Origin: Pseudomonas sp.
Lineage (GTDB): Bacteria > Pseudomonadota > Gammaproteobacteria > Pseudomonadales > Pseudomonadaceae
DNA length: 19,066 bases
Direction: 5' to 3'
Assembly (NCBI GenBank): GCA_003527165.1
Contig: DPSI01000481.1
Coordinates: forward strand, 1-19,066
Part shown: positions 1 through 7,087 of the stretch, one piece after another
Layout of the letters: every line of letters starts with the position of its first letter
Position numbering within the stretch: position 1 is the first letter of the stretch
Position numbers and translations under genes: made by a program
Notes under the pieces: generated by a model
Seen by the model: the letters and a program-made list of their open reading frames with translations, nothing else
What the model was told of the DNA's origin: nothing
Database searches by the model: none

Positions 1-18
1 TGACCGGAGCCGCCTGCC

Positions 19-411
19 ATGCCTGCCACCCAAACCCCTTCGCGCGACAGCATTCTGGCCGACCCGAATGCCCTGAGCTGCACCATCTACCGCGCCCATG
101 AAACGGACCCGGACGGCGAAGAACAGGACCTGGGCGACGCCCGCGTCATCATCACCGGGCAATTCGAACCGCCGCAGGAGTGGGACGCCAAGGCACGCGC
201 CGACTATTACGACGGCATGCCGGAAGAGGCCTTTTTCACCGCCGTGTTCGCCAGCGAAGCCGGCTCCGACTCCAAGGGCTACTTCACCGTCGAAGCCGAT
301 GACTACGCCGCCGTGACCGAACAGAACGGCACCGTCAGCATGTTCTATGTCTGCGAGCGCCTGGATGATGGGAGCTACGTGCTGCTGCGCGAAGAAGACG
401 ACGAGGAATAA
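19..411 (+). CDS. Conserved hypothetical acidic protein
   Basis: The product is 130 aa and its family is not recognised. It is strongly acidic, with many Asp and Glu residues and a terminal run of E/D residues after a short basic-poor stretch. There is no signal peptide or membrane segment, so it is probably a small soluble cytoplasmic protein. The ATG lies a few bases after a GGAG-like element (positions 5-8), which supports this start. It ends 138 bases before the DUF445 gene on the same strand, so co-transcription is possible but not shown. Codon use (G/C in third positions) matches the neighbours, which supports a real gene. No catalytic motif is visible and no function is proposed. Confidence 0.75.
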   Translation: MPATQTPSRDSILADPNALSCTIYRAHETDPDGEEQDLGDARVIITGQFEPPQEWDAKARADYYDGMPEEAFFTAVFASEAGSDSKGYFTVEADDYAAVTEQNGTVSMFYVCERLDDGSYVLLREEDDEE

Positions 412-549
412 GCCGCACGCCTGCGGATTCGAACCCACGCCGCCCCCACCGGGTCTGTCCTGTATAGGCAGATCCGCTGGCCCGCTCTCCGATACGCCTG
501 AGCGCCACCCATCCGCCGCACACCATTCGCCGCACTGAAGAGGAATCGC

Positions 550-1815
550 ATGAGCCCTCTGCACCGCCGCTGGCACTCCCCGGTTTCGCGCATGAAGCTG
601 GTCGCCGGCCTTCTTCTGCTGCTCGCCGCCCTGCTCTACGTAATCGCGACCGCCATGGAGCCGCGTCACCCGGCCTGGGGCTACCTCGCCTCCTTTGCCG
701 AAGCCGCCATGGTCGGTGCCATCGCCGACTGGTTCGCCGTCACCGCGTTGTTCCGTCACCCGCTTGGCCTACCGATCCCGCATACGGCGATCATCCCGCG
801 CAGCAAGGCACGCATCGGCCAGAACCTCTCGACCTTCCTCACCACTCATTTCCTTTCCACGCCGCTGGTGCTGGCCAAGCTGGAGGCCCTGGACATCGGC
901 GGGCGCCTGGCCAATTGGCTGCGCCATCCGGCCAATGCCGAGGCGGTCGGCCAACAGCTCACCGGCATGGCGCGTTTCGGCGTCGAGTCCCTGCATGACG
1001 AGCGCGTGCAGGCCTTCGTCCAGGCCAAGTTGATCAACCGTGCACGTCAGTTCGATCTCGCGCCGGTCTGCGGTCAGGTGCTGGAGATGCTGACTCGCCA
1101 GGGCAAACACCAGGCGATGCTCGATGAAGGGCTGATCAAGCTCGACGCCTTGCTGCAGGATGACGACACCCGCGCGCTGGTGGCCGACGCGATCACCGCC
1201 GAAGTGCGCACCCTGCGCTACCTGGGCCTGGGCAAAGCCGTCGGTGGCTGGTCAGCGAACAAGTTCGTCGATGGCGTATCGGCGGTGATCGCCGAGGTCG
1301 CCAGTGACCCCGAACATCCGTTGCGCGAACGCTTCGACGAGCACGTCGGCGAATACATCGAGCGGCTCAAGCATGACCCGGCCTATCGGCTGGAACTCGA
1401 GCGCATCGTCGCCCAGCTGTTGGAACACCCGGCCACCACCGATTACCTGCAAACGCTCTGGCGCGAACTGACCGATTGGCTACAAGCCGATCTGGACAGC
1501 CCGGATTCACGCATCGGCAAACGAATCGTGCGGCTGACCCGCAGCCTCGGCGACTCGCTGGCCGCCGATACCGCGATGCGCACTTGGATCAACGAGCAGC
1601 TGATGGGGGCTGCTCCCAGCCTGCTCGAGCGCTACCGTGGGCAGATCGGCAAGTACATCGCCCAGCGCGTGGAAAACTGGGAAAGCCGTGAGCTGGTCGA
1701 GCAGATGGAACAAAGCGTCGGCAAGGATTTGCAATACATCCGCATCAACGGCACGCTGGTCGGCGGGTTGGTCGGGCTGGTGCTGCATGCCCTGACGCAG
1801 CTCGCAGTCAGCTAG
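550..1815 (+). CDS. DUF445 (YjiN-like) membrane protein
   Basis: The product is 421 aa and matches the DUF445/YjiN family in length (about 420 aa) and layout. A hydrophobic segment at about residues 16-36 is followed by the conserved stretch containing GAIADWFAVTALFRHPLG and IPHTAIIP. A long helical, charged middle region follows, and a hydrophobic glycine-rich segment lies close to the C-terminus (GGLVGLVLHALTQLAV). This suggests an inner-membrane protein anchored at both ends with a large soluble part. The biochemical role of the family is not established. AGAGGAA about 6 bases before the ATG is a good ribosome-binding site. The stop codon overlaps the stop of the convergent ABC ATPase gene within a shared CTAG. 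Confidence 0.9.
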   Translation: MSPLHRRWHSPVSRMKLVAGLLLLLAALLYVIATAMEPRHPAWGYLASFAEAAMVGAIADWFAVTALFRHPLGLPIPHTAIIPRSKARIGQNLSTFLTTHFLSTPLVLAKLEALDIGGRLANWLRHPANAEAVGQQLTGMARFGVESLHDERVQAFVQAKLINRARQFDLAPVCGQVLEMLTRQGKHQAMLDEGLIKLDALLQDDDTRALVADAITAEVRTLRYLGLGKAVGGWSANKFVDGVSAVIAEVASDPEHPLRERFDEHVGEYIERLKHDPAYRLELERIVAQLLEHPATTDYLQTLWRELTDWLQADLDSPDSRIGKRIVRLTRSLGDSLAADTAMRTWINEQLMGAAPSLLERYRGQIGKYIAQRVENWESRELVEQMEQSVGKDLQYIRINGTLVGGLVGLVLHALTQLAVS

Positions 1816-2471
1816 ACGTTGAGCCCGCGTAATGCCTCGCTGATCTGGCTGGCGTTGGCACCGGACGTCAATGGCCGGTCCCAACGCAAGGTCGCGGGCC
1901 GGCCGCTCATGTACCACAGGTGGTTCGCCAGCTGATCGGCGTCGCGGGCATCGTGGGTCACGCAGATCATTGCCATGTGCGGCTGCGCATTCAGCAGCCG
2001 GACGATCAGCGCGCGCAGCTCGGCGGCGCGATCCGGGTCCAGCGAGGCGAAGGGTTCGTCCAGCAACAACAGATCCGGCCTGATCGCCAGGCTGCGCGCC
2101 AGCGCCGCACGACGGGCCATACCCAGCGACAGCTGATCCGGCAGGCGATCACCCACATCGCCCAGTCCCACCTCGCTCAACAGCCGATCGATATCGCGGG
2201 CGGAGGCGCCCACCAGCGCCAGGTTCTGCCGCACCGTGCGCCAGGGCAGCAGCCGATGTTCCTGAAACAGATAGCCCACACGCAGCTCGGCACGCGGCCG
2301 GACCATCGGCCCGACGTGCGGATCGAGCCCGGCGATGGCGTTGAGCAGCGTGGTCTTGCCGATACCGGACGGCCCCAACAGGCAGATGCGATCACCGGCC
2401 TGCACCTGCACGTCGATCGCGCCCAGTAGCGGATGACCTGTCGCTGCGCCATCGATCCGCAGTTCAAGCAT
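1812..2471 (-). CDS. ABC transporter ATP-binding protein (SsuB/TauB/NrtD type)
   Basis: This is the 219-aa ATPase subunit of an importer and would energise the permease encoded just upstream. Visible motifs are Walker A GPSGIGKTT (33-41), Q-loop Gln70, a signature at 114-118, Walker B LLLLDEP (134-140) with a following D-loop (SLD), and the H-loop His173 (VTHD). The signature reads LSLGM. Met in the fifth position is common in this family, but Leu replaces the first Gly, which is unusual. I chose the ATG at 2471 because the protein then begins MLELRIDG, typical of the family. This start overlaps the permease stop by 8 bases, indicating translational coupling. A longer in-frame start at 2504 would lie inside the permease gene. 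The gene converges on DUF445 and the two stops overlap. Confidence 0.9.
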   Translation of the reverse strand: MLELRIDGAATGHPLLGAIDVQVQAGDRICLLGPSGIGKTTLLNAIAGLDPHVGPMVRPRAELRVGYLFQEHRLLPWRTVRQNLALVGASARDIDRLLSEVGLGDVGDRLPDQLSLGMARRAALARSLAIRPDLLLLDEPFASLDPDRAAELRALIVRLLNAQPHMAMICVTHDARDADQLANHLWYMSGRPATLRWDRPLTSGANASQISEALRGLNV

Positions 2472-3225
2472 GCCGCACCCCGAGCTCGCGCCAGGACGAC
2501 GCACGCCGCTCCAGCGGCTGCAGCACGGCCAGTTCGATCAGCTGTACCACGGCGATGAATGCCAGGCTGTAGGCCAGGATGCTCGCCACGTCGAATACCT
2601 GAAACGCCATGTGCAGCTGAAAGCCGATGCCATCGGAGCGCCCCAGCAGCTCGACCACCAGAACGATCTTCCAGATCAGCGCCAGGCCGCCTCGGGTCGC
2701 CGCCATCAGGTACGGGAACAGCTGCGGTAGCCAGACGTTGGCCATCCGCTGCCAGCGGTTGAAACCGTACATCCAGGCCATCTGCTCCAGCTTGGGATCG
2801 AGGCTGCGTGCACCCTCGCGCACCGTCACCGCGACGTTGGGCACTTTGTTGATCACCACCGCCAGCACCGCCGCCGCTTCCACCAGACCGAACCAGACGT
2901 AGAGCAGAATGATGGTGACCAGCGCGGGGAGATTCAGAAACAGCACCAGCAGCGGATCGAGCACGGCGTTGGCCAGCCGCGAGCGGCCCATCCACACACC
3001 CAGCAACGCGCCCAGCGCCATCGCCAGGACGAAACTGATCAGCACCCGACGCAGGGTAACCAGCAGGTGATGGGGCAGTTCACCGCTCTGCGCGGCCAGC
3101 CAGAAGGTTTGCAGCACGTCCGCCGGGGACGGCAATAGCGGCGTGTCAACGGTCAGCGCCACAACCGCCCAGAGTGCGACCACCAGCGGCAGTGCGATCC
3201 AGCAGGCCCAGCGGGACACGTTCAT
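2464..3225 (-). CDS. ABC transporter permease (SsuC/TauC type)
   Basis: This 253-aa inner-membrane permease has about six hydrophobic segments and belongs to the binding-protein-dependent transport superfamily. The N-terminal segment (ACWIALPLVVALWAVVALTV) is followed by a periplasmic stretch with LPSPADVLQTFW, which is characteristic of the SsuC/TauC/NrtB branch. The cytoplasmic coupling loop is visible as EGARSLDPKLEQMAWMYG before a W/P-rich segment (VWLPQLFPYLMAA). Its ATG overlaps the stop of the substrate-binding protein gene in an ATGA arrangement, and its own stop overlaps the ATPase start. The three genes therefore form one operon. The transported compound cannot be read from the permease. 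Confidence 0.9.
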   Translation of the reverse strand: MNVSRWACWIALPLVVALWAVVALTVDTPLLPSPADVLQTFWLAAQSGELPHHLLVTLRRVLISFVLAMALGALLGVWMGRSRLANAVLDPLLVLFLNLPALVTIILLYVWFGLVEAAAVLAVVINKVPNVAVTVREGARSLDPKLEQMAWMYGFNRWQRMANVWLPQLFPYLMAATRGGLALIWKIVLVVELLGRSDGIGFQLHMAFQVFDVASILAYSLAFIAVVQLIELAVLQPLERRASSWRELGVRHA

Positions 3226-4232
3226 GGCTCGCCCTGAAACAGCGTGGCGGGCATAAGCTCTGCCGGCTCGGCACCGGTCAGCACCAGCAGCCGGTGCAGG
3301 GCAGCGATGCGCGTCTCGTCCAGGGGTTGCGGAATGCCTTCGACGAAGCTGTCACGCAGTGCGGCGAACGCCGCCTCGTCACCGGCGCGCATCAACGGGC
3401 GGATCGCCTGCCAGTGATCCGGTTCGGCCGCCAGCTGATCCTTGGTCTGGCGCAAGGCGCTGGTGAAGCGCTGCAACAGGTCGCCATGCTCGATGGCCCA
3501 GGTTTCGGCAAACAGGTAGCCGAGCACTGGAAGATCGGGATCCAGATCCAGTGTGCTGAGCAGATCGGCCAGACCGAACGCGGTGCGCACGCCGCCCTCG
3601 CCACGCAGACGTGCTGAGAAATGCCAGAAGGTGAGCAGCGCATCCACCTGACCGCGACGCAGCGCCTGGCTGAGCAGCGGCGGCGCGGCATACTGCACCG
3701 TCGCTTCACGCGCCAGTTCGATACCCTGCCTGGCCGCCACCCGTTGCAACAGCAACCAGCCGAGCCCGTCCGGCCCGCCCGCCACGCCGATGCGCTTGCC
3801 GCGCAGGTCGGCCAGGGTTCGAATATCGCTGCCATCGTTTACCAGCACTTCCCCGATCTGCGAGGAAAACGGCACGTAGCGATACGCGGTACCAGCCTCA
3901 TAGCGCGCTTGCGCCCAGAGCAGATCGCTCACCGCGCCATCGACGCTTCCGCTGCTCAGCGCCAACCGCGACGCCGGCAGATCGGCCACTAGCCGCACCT
4001 TCAGCTCAAAACCATTGGCCTGATCGAGCCTCTGACGTTTGAGATGGTCGAGCTCCCAATGCGGCGTGCCGAACTGCAACACGCTGAGGGTCAGCGCCGG
4101 CAGGGCTTGACTCTCGCTTTGCGCCAGTGTGAACAGCGGCACAGTGGCGAGCAGCACCGCCAGCGCGCAACGACGAGCCGCACCGAAGGCACGGGCCAAT
4201 AACCGGGTGAGGAACCACAAAGCAGACATCAT
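3222..4232 (-). CDS. ABC transporter substrate-binding protein (NMT1/SsuA/TauA-like)
   Basis: The product is a 336-aa periplasmic binding protein. The N-terminus has a basic stretch, a hydrophobic core (ALAVLLATVPLFTL) and an AQS-type cleavage region, consistent with a Sec signal peptide. No lipobox cysteine is seen. The mature part carries the two-lobe pattern of the NMT1/SsuA group: an early beta strand (LTLSVLQFGTPHWELD), the glycine-rich RIGVAGGPDG turn, and QALRRGQVDALLTF. Substrates in this superfamily include sulfonates, nitrate, thiamine precursors and taurine, and nothing here separates them. No desulfonation or assimilation gene lies nearby. Two adjacent ATGs (4232 and 4229) are possible starts and the ribosome-binding site is weak. 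Confidence 0.85.
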   Translation of the reverse strand: MMSALWFLTRLLARAFGAARRCALAVLLATVPLFTLAQSESQALPALTLSVLQFGTPHWELDHLKRQRLDQANGFELKVRLVADLPASRLALSSGSVDGAVSDLLWAQARYEAGTAYRYVPFSSQIGEVLVNDGSDIRTLADLRGKRIGVAGGPDGLGWLLLQRVAARQGIELAREATVQYAAPPLLSQALRRGQVDALLTFWHFSARLRGEGGVRTAFGLADLLSTLDLDPDLPVLGYLFAETWAIEHGDLLQRFTSALRQTKDQLAAEPDHWQAIRPLMRAGDEAAFAALRDSFVEGIPQPLDETRIAALHRLLVLTGAEPAELMPATLFQGEP

Positions 4233-4357
4233 GCCCGCAGGGTACGAAGCCTCCAGCTCGCCACGAATAGTACTTTGGTGCCTCTTCGTTGCTGCGATGG
4301 TCGCGGCGGCATGCCTGCAGCTGCGGGCTCAGCGCAGACCGCAAACCAGGGGGGCTA

Positions 4358-4804
4358 CTAAACGGTTTGCTGCGCCAGCCGCTGCACCAGCCGCGCCTGC
4401 AGCTTTTCCAGCTCCGCCGGCTCGGCTTTGCCCGCTGCGTGGATGCCCAGCCCCTCGCCCGAGTAGCGCGGGACGATATGCACATGGATATGAAACACCG
4501 TCTGCCCCGCCGGCGCGCCATTGAACTGCGCGACCTGCACGCCATCAGGCTGCAACTCATCAACGATTACCCGGGTGAGTCTCTGCACCACCGCCATTAC
4601 CTTGCACAACGCCTCGGTATCCACATCGAGGATATTGCACGCCGCGGACCGCTTCGGAATCACCAAGGCATGCCCGTAGGACTGCGGAAACAGATCGAGG
4701 AACGCGAGCACGTCGTCGTCCTCGTAAAGCTTGTAGCAAGGCGCATCGCCCCGAATGATCTGGGCGAAAATGTTTTGCGGGTCATAAGAAATATTCAGCG
4801 ACAC
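4358..4804 (-). CDS. HIT family protein (histidine triad nucleotide hydrolase)
   Basis: This 148-aa soluble protein has the histidine triad HIHVHIVPR, with histidines at residues 105, 107 and 109. The usual upstream features are also visible: NIFAQIIRGD at the N-terminus, and the strand DVLAFLDLFPQSYGHALVIPK. Members hydrolyse nucleotide-phosphoramidate or related nucleotidyl substrates, with the central triad histidine as nucleophile. The exact substrate is not predictable. The start is GTG (4804), preceded by GGAG on the minus strand; an ATG slightly upstream is out of frame. It lies 125 bases upstream of the ABC operon on the same strand and could share its transcript, but there is no functional link that I can name. 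Confidence 0.9.
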   Translation of the reverse strand: MSLNISYDPQNIFAQIIRGDAPCYKLYEDDDVLAFLDLFPQSYGHALVIPKRSAACNILDVDTEALCKVMAVVQRLTRVIVDELQPDGVQVAQFNGAPAGQTVFHIHVHIVPRYSGEGLGIHAAGKAEPAELEKLQARLVQRLAQQTV

Positions 4805-5133
4805 GTGCAGCGCTCCATGGCAGCGGGGTGAAGACAGACCATAGCGGCATCTGGCGGTGCAGAGCCAGGCGCACGTTGCAGCAGCTGCGCAGACTTCCGG
4901 TACACGCCTTCAGATCATATGCACCGGAACGATGCACCGTAGCGAGTGTTCTCAATCTCACCTGACGGTAGCGATGATCAAGACGCACTCCGAAAGCGGC
5001 TCTGCGAACTAATTTGCGGCGCCTGAACCGAGGCGCGGCGAGGGGCGTATTGGCGTCCTCGCCAGGGAAATGACCACGTCAGCTGGCACCCGCTATCCTC
5101 ACCTTCCGATTTCTATTCCGCGGAGAGAGCACC
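4805..5133. other. Divergent spacer between HIT and GST genes
   Basis: These 329 bases separate two divergent genes and should hold promoters for both. No convincing -35/-10 pair was recognised. A 6-bp inverted repeat (GCGCCT/AGGCGC, 5019-5036) lies about 100 bases upstream of the GST gene. It has no T-tract and no known regulator match. An open frame on the minus strand here lacks any family resemblance and is taken as chance. Confidence 0.4.
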
Positions 5134-5838
5134 ATGCACGATCTGTCCACCTTCACCATCACCCAGAAATGGCCCGCCAGCTACCCGGATCGCCTGCAGC
5201 TTTATTCGCTGCCTACGCCCAACGGGGTAAAGGTGTCGATCATGCTGGAAGAGACCGGCCTGCCCTATGAGGCGCATCTGGTCAGTTTCGAAAGCAACGA
5301 TCAGCTCTCGGAAGAGTTTCTCTCGCTGAACCCGAACAACAAGATACCGGCGATCCTCGACCCCAACGGGCCGGACGGTGAGCCGCTGGCACTGTTCGAG
5401 TCCGGCGCGATTCTGCTGTATCTGGCGGACAAAACCGGTCAGCTCATGCCCGAGAATGCCGCGGCTCGCTACGAGACGATCCAGTGGCTGATGTTCCAGA
5501 TGGGCGGCATCGGGCCGATGTTCGGCCAGCTGGGTTTCTTCCATAAATTCGCCGGCAAGGACTACGAGGACAAGCGTCCACGCGACCGTTATGTCGCTGA
5601 AACCCAGCGGCTGCTGGGCGTGCTGGACAAGCGCCTGGAAGGCCGCGAGTGGATCATGGGCGGGCGCTACAGCATCGCGGATATCGCCACCTTCCCCTGG
5701 GTGCGCAACCTGGTCGGCTTTTACGAAGCGCGCGAACTGGTGGAGTTCGAGCGCTTCGTCAATGTGCAGCGGGTGCTGGACGCTTTCGTCGCGCGACCGG
5801 CCGTGGCCAAGGGCCTGAATATTCCGCCGCGGGGATAA
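5134..5838 (+). CDS. Glutathione S-transferase (YfcG/YghU-like)
   Basis: The product is 234 aa with a thioredoxin-fold N-terminal domain and an all-helical C-terminal domain. Visible motifs are the active-site region LPTPNGVKVS (26-35) with Thr28 and Asn30 in the place used by Nu-class enzymes, NPNNKIPAI with the cis-Pro, and FESGAILLYLA (88-98), which binds the gamma-glutamyl part of glutathione. The C-terminal domain has the conserved YSIADIATFPW stretch. Nu-class proteins in E. coli (YfcG, YghU) act as glutathione-dependent disulfide reductases, and that role is inferred here. The start is supported by GGAGAG about 9 bases before the ATG. A strong hairpin lies about 50 bases after the stop. 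No partner gene is evident. Confidence 0.9.
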   Translation: MHDLSTFTITQKWPASYPDRLQLYSLPTPNGVKVSIMLEETGLPYEAHLVSFESNDQLSEEFLSLNPNNKIPAILDPNGPDGEPLALFESGAILLYLADKTGQLMPENAAARYETIQWLMFQMGGIGPMFGQLGFFHKFAGKDYEDKRPRDRYVAETQRLLGVLDKRLEGREWIMGGRYSIADIATFPWVRNLVGFYEARELVEFERFVNVQRVLDAFVARPAVAKGLNIPPRG

Positions 5839-5890
5839 GCGGAGCGTGAGCTGCTTGTGGCGGTATCGGTGATGACAGCGCCTTCAGCCC

Positions 5891-5913
5891 CGCCCTCTCG
5901 AAGTGAGAGGGCG
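5891..5913 (+). terminator. Hairpin downstream of GST gene, possible terminator
   Basis: A perfect 9-bp stem (CGCCCTCTC paired with GAGAGGGCG) encloses a 5-base loop GAAGT. It lies 53 bases after the GST stop. There is no T-tract after it, so intrinsic termination is uncertain; it may instead protect the transcript end. Confidence 0.45.
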
Positions 5914-6163
5914 CCATAGCAGAGCACGCTCATTCACTCTACCGCCTGCCGGCCGTAACGAGCCGGGCGAAGCCGCCCAGACGCTAATAAACAGCTTCCG
6001 CCCCATCCTGCGGGCGATCGCCAAACCGCCCGTCAAGATTCGTGGACAAAAAAAAACGCGTCCCGTGTCGATTCAGCCCTGCCCGAATCGATCAATGACC
6101 AGAGCCAGCGGATTCATGCAGGTCCGACTAGGCTGTTCCTCCATTCGATGAAGGGGTCAGACG
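5914..6163. other. Spacer between GST and YciI genes
   Basis: This non-coding stretch contains a run of A residues (about 6048-6056) and a 7-bp inverted repeat TCGATTC/GAATCGA with a 10-base spacer (6068-6091). The repeat lies about 70 bases before the YciI start and could be an operator, though no regulator can be named. The open frame crossing this spacer has no recognisable family and is not called. Confidence 0.35.
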
Positions 6164-6583
6164 ATGCGATTCATGGTGATGATCAAGGCCAACCGCGATA
6201 CCGAAGCAGGCGTAATGCCCAGTGAGGAGATTCTCGCGGCCATGGGCCAATACAACGCAGAACTGGTCAACGCCGGCGTACTGCTGGGCGGCGAAGGTTT
6301 GCATCCCAGCAGCCGGGGCGCGCGGGTGCACTTCAATGAGGGGCAATGTTCAGTGGTGGTTGGTCCCTTCGCCGAACCCCACGAGCTGATCGCCGGCTAT
6401 TGGATATTCCAGACCGCCTCCCTGCAGGACGCCATCGACTGGGTGAAACGTTGCCCATCATCGGCCATAGGCGATTCGGAAATAGAGATCCGTCAGATCT
6501 TTGAAGCCGAAGACTTCGGCGCCGAATTCACCCCCGAATTGCGTGAGCAGGAAGAACGTTTGCGCGCGCAGCTCACCCAGTAA
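6164..6583 (+). CDS. YciI family (YCII-related, DGPF-type) protein
   Basis: This 139-aa soluble protein has the YciI ferredoxin-like fold. It opens with MRFMVMIKANRDTEAG, typical of the longer DGPF-type members. It continues with the region VVVGPFAEPHELIAGYW, where the usual DGPF motif reads VGPF, so the Asp is replaced by Val. The C-terminal part includes AIDWVKRCP. Enzymatic activity in this subfamily is largely unknown. AGGGG about 9 bases before the ATG supports the start. The next gene (VOC) begins 19 bases after the stop, so the two probably form one transcript. In other genomes such pairs often include an ECF sigma factor gene, and none is present here. Confidence 0.88.
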   Translation: MRFMVMIKANRDTEAGVMPSEEILAAMGQYNAELVNAGVLLGGEGLHPSSRGARVHFNEGQCSVVVGPFAEPHELIAGYWIFQTASLQDAIDWVKRCPSSAIGDSEIEIRQIFEAEDFGAEFTPELREQEERLRAQLTQ

Positions 6584-6602
6584 CCAGACGGGAGACAAGG
6601 CA

Positions 6603-7028
6603 TTGAAAATCACCCCATACCTCACCTTCGACGGCCAAGCGCGCCCCGCCTTCACGCTTTACCAGCAGGTACTGGGCGGCACGCTGGAAATGATGAGTTT
6701 CACTCAAGCACCCGACGCCGAACATTTCCCCGCTGAGCACCGAGAGCGAATCATGCACGTATGCCTGAATCTGGGCGATTATCGGCTGATGGCGTCTGAC
6801 ACCATGCCCGGCGACGCAGCCTGTGGCGGTGGCCCATACGAAGGCATCAAGGGTTGCTCCATCTCGCTGCATCCGAAAAGCGTCGCCGAGAGTGAACGCT
6901 TGTTCGAAGGGCTCGCCGAAGGCGGGCAGGTCGTGATGCCGCTGGAGAAGACCTTCTGGGCCGAGCGTTTCGGCATGCTCGTGGACCGCTTCGGCGTCTC
7001 CTGGATGGTTAATTGCGAGCAAGCCTAG
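6603..7028 (+). CDS. VOC family protein (PhnB-like)
   Basis: This 141-aa protein of the vicinal oxygen chelate superfamily is of the PhnB/3-demethylubiquinone-methyltransferase-like type. Visible features are the opening KITPYLTFDGQARPAFTLYQ, the strand HVCLNLGDYRLMASD, CSISLHPKSVAESERLFEGL, and the closing WAERFGMLVDRFGVSWMVN. I chose a TTG start at 6603 because it falls where homologues have their initiator Met. GGGAGAC lies about 7 bases before it, and an upstream ATG at 6501 would lie inside the YciI gene. The metal site and substrate are not defined for most PhnB-like proteins. It follows the YciI gene closely and is probably co-translated with it. Confidence 0.85.
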   Translation: MKITPYLTFDGQARPAFTLYQQVLGGTLEMMSFTQAPDAEHFPAEHRERIMHVCLNLGDYRLMASDTMPGDAACGGGPYEGIKGCSISLHPKSVAESERLFEGLAEGGQVVMPLEKTFWAERFGMLVDRFGVSWMVNCEQA

Positions 7029-7087
7029 CCTTCGGGCCGGTGCGCTGGCCTACCGAGCTGAACGCGCGGCGGCAGGCATCGAATGGT

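Noticed and set aside
1..3. TGA at the window edge as the stop of an upstream gene
   Set aside because: No upstream sequence is available to show a reading frame.
2177..2995. 272-aa minus-strand open frame across the ABC permease and ATPase genes
   Set aside because: It overlaps two well-supported genes in another frame and its sequence is rich in Gly, Arg and Ala with no domain; only its C-terminal end echoes the ATPase in a shifted frame.
6046..6091. A-run plus inverted repeat as a minus-strand terminator
   Set aside because: On the minus strand the T-run lies about 11 bases after the hairpin, too far for intrinsic termination, and no minus-strand gene ends here.
5903..6151. 82-aa open frame between the GST and YciI genes
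   Set aside because: No ribosome-binding site or family resemblance, and it crosses the hairpin and the A-run.
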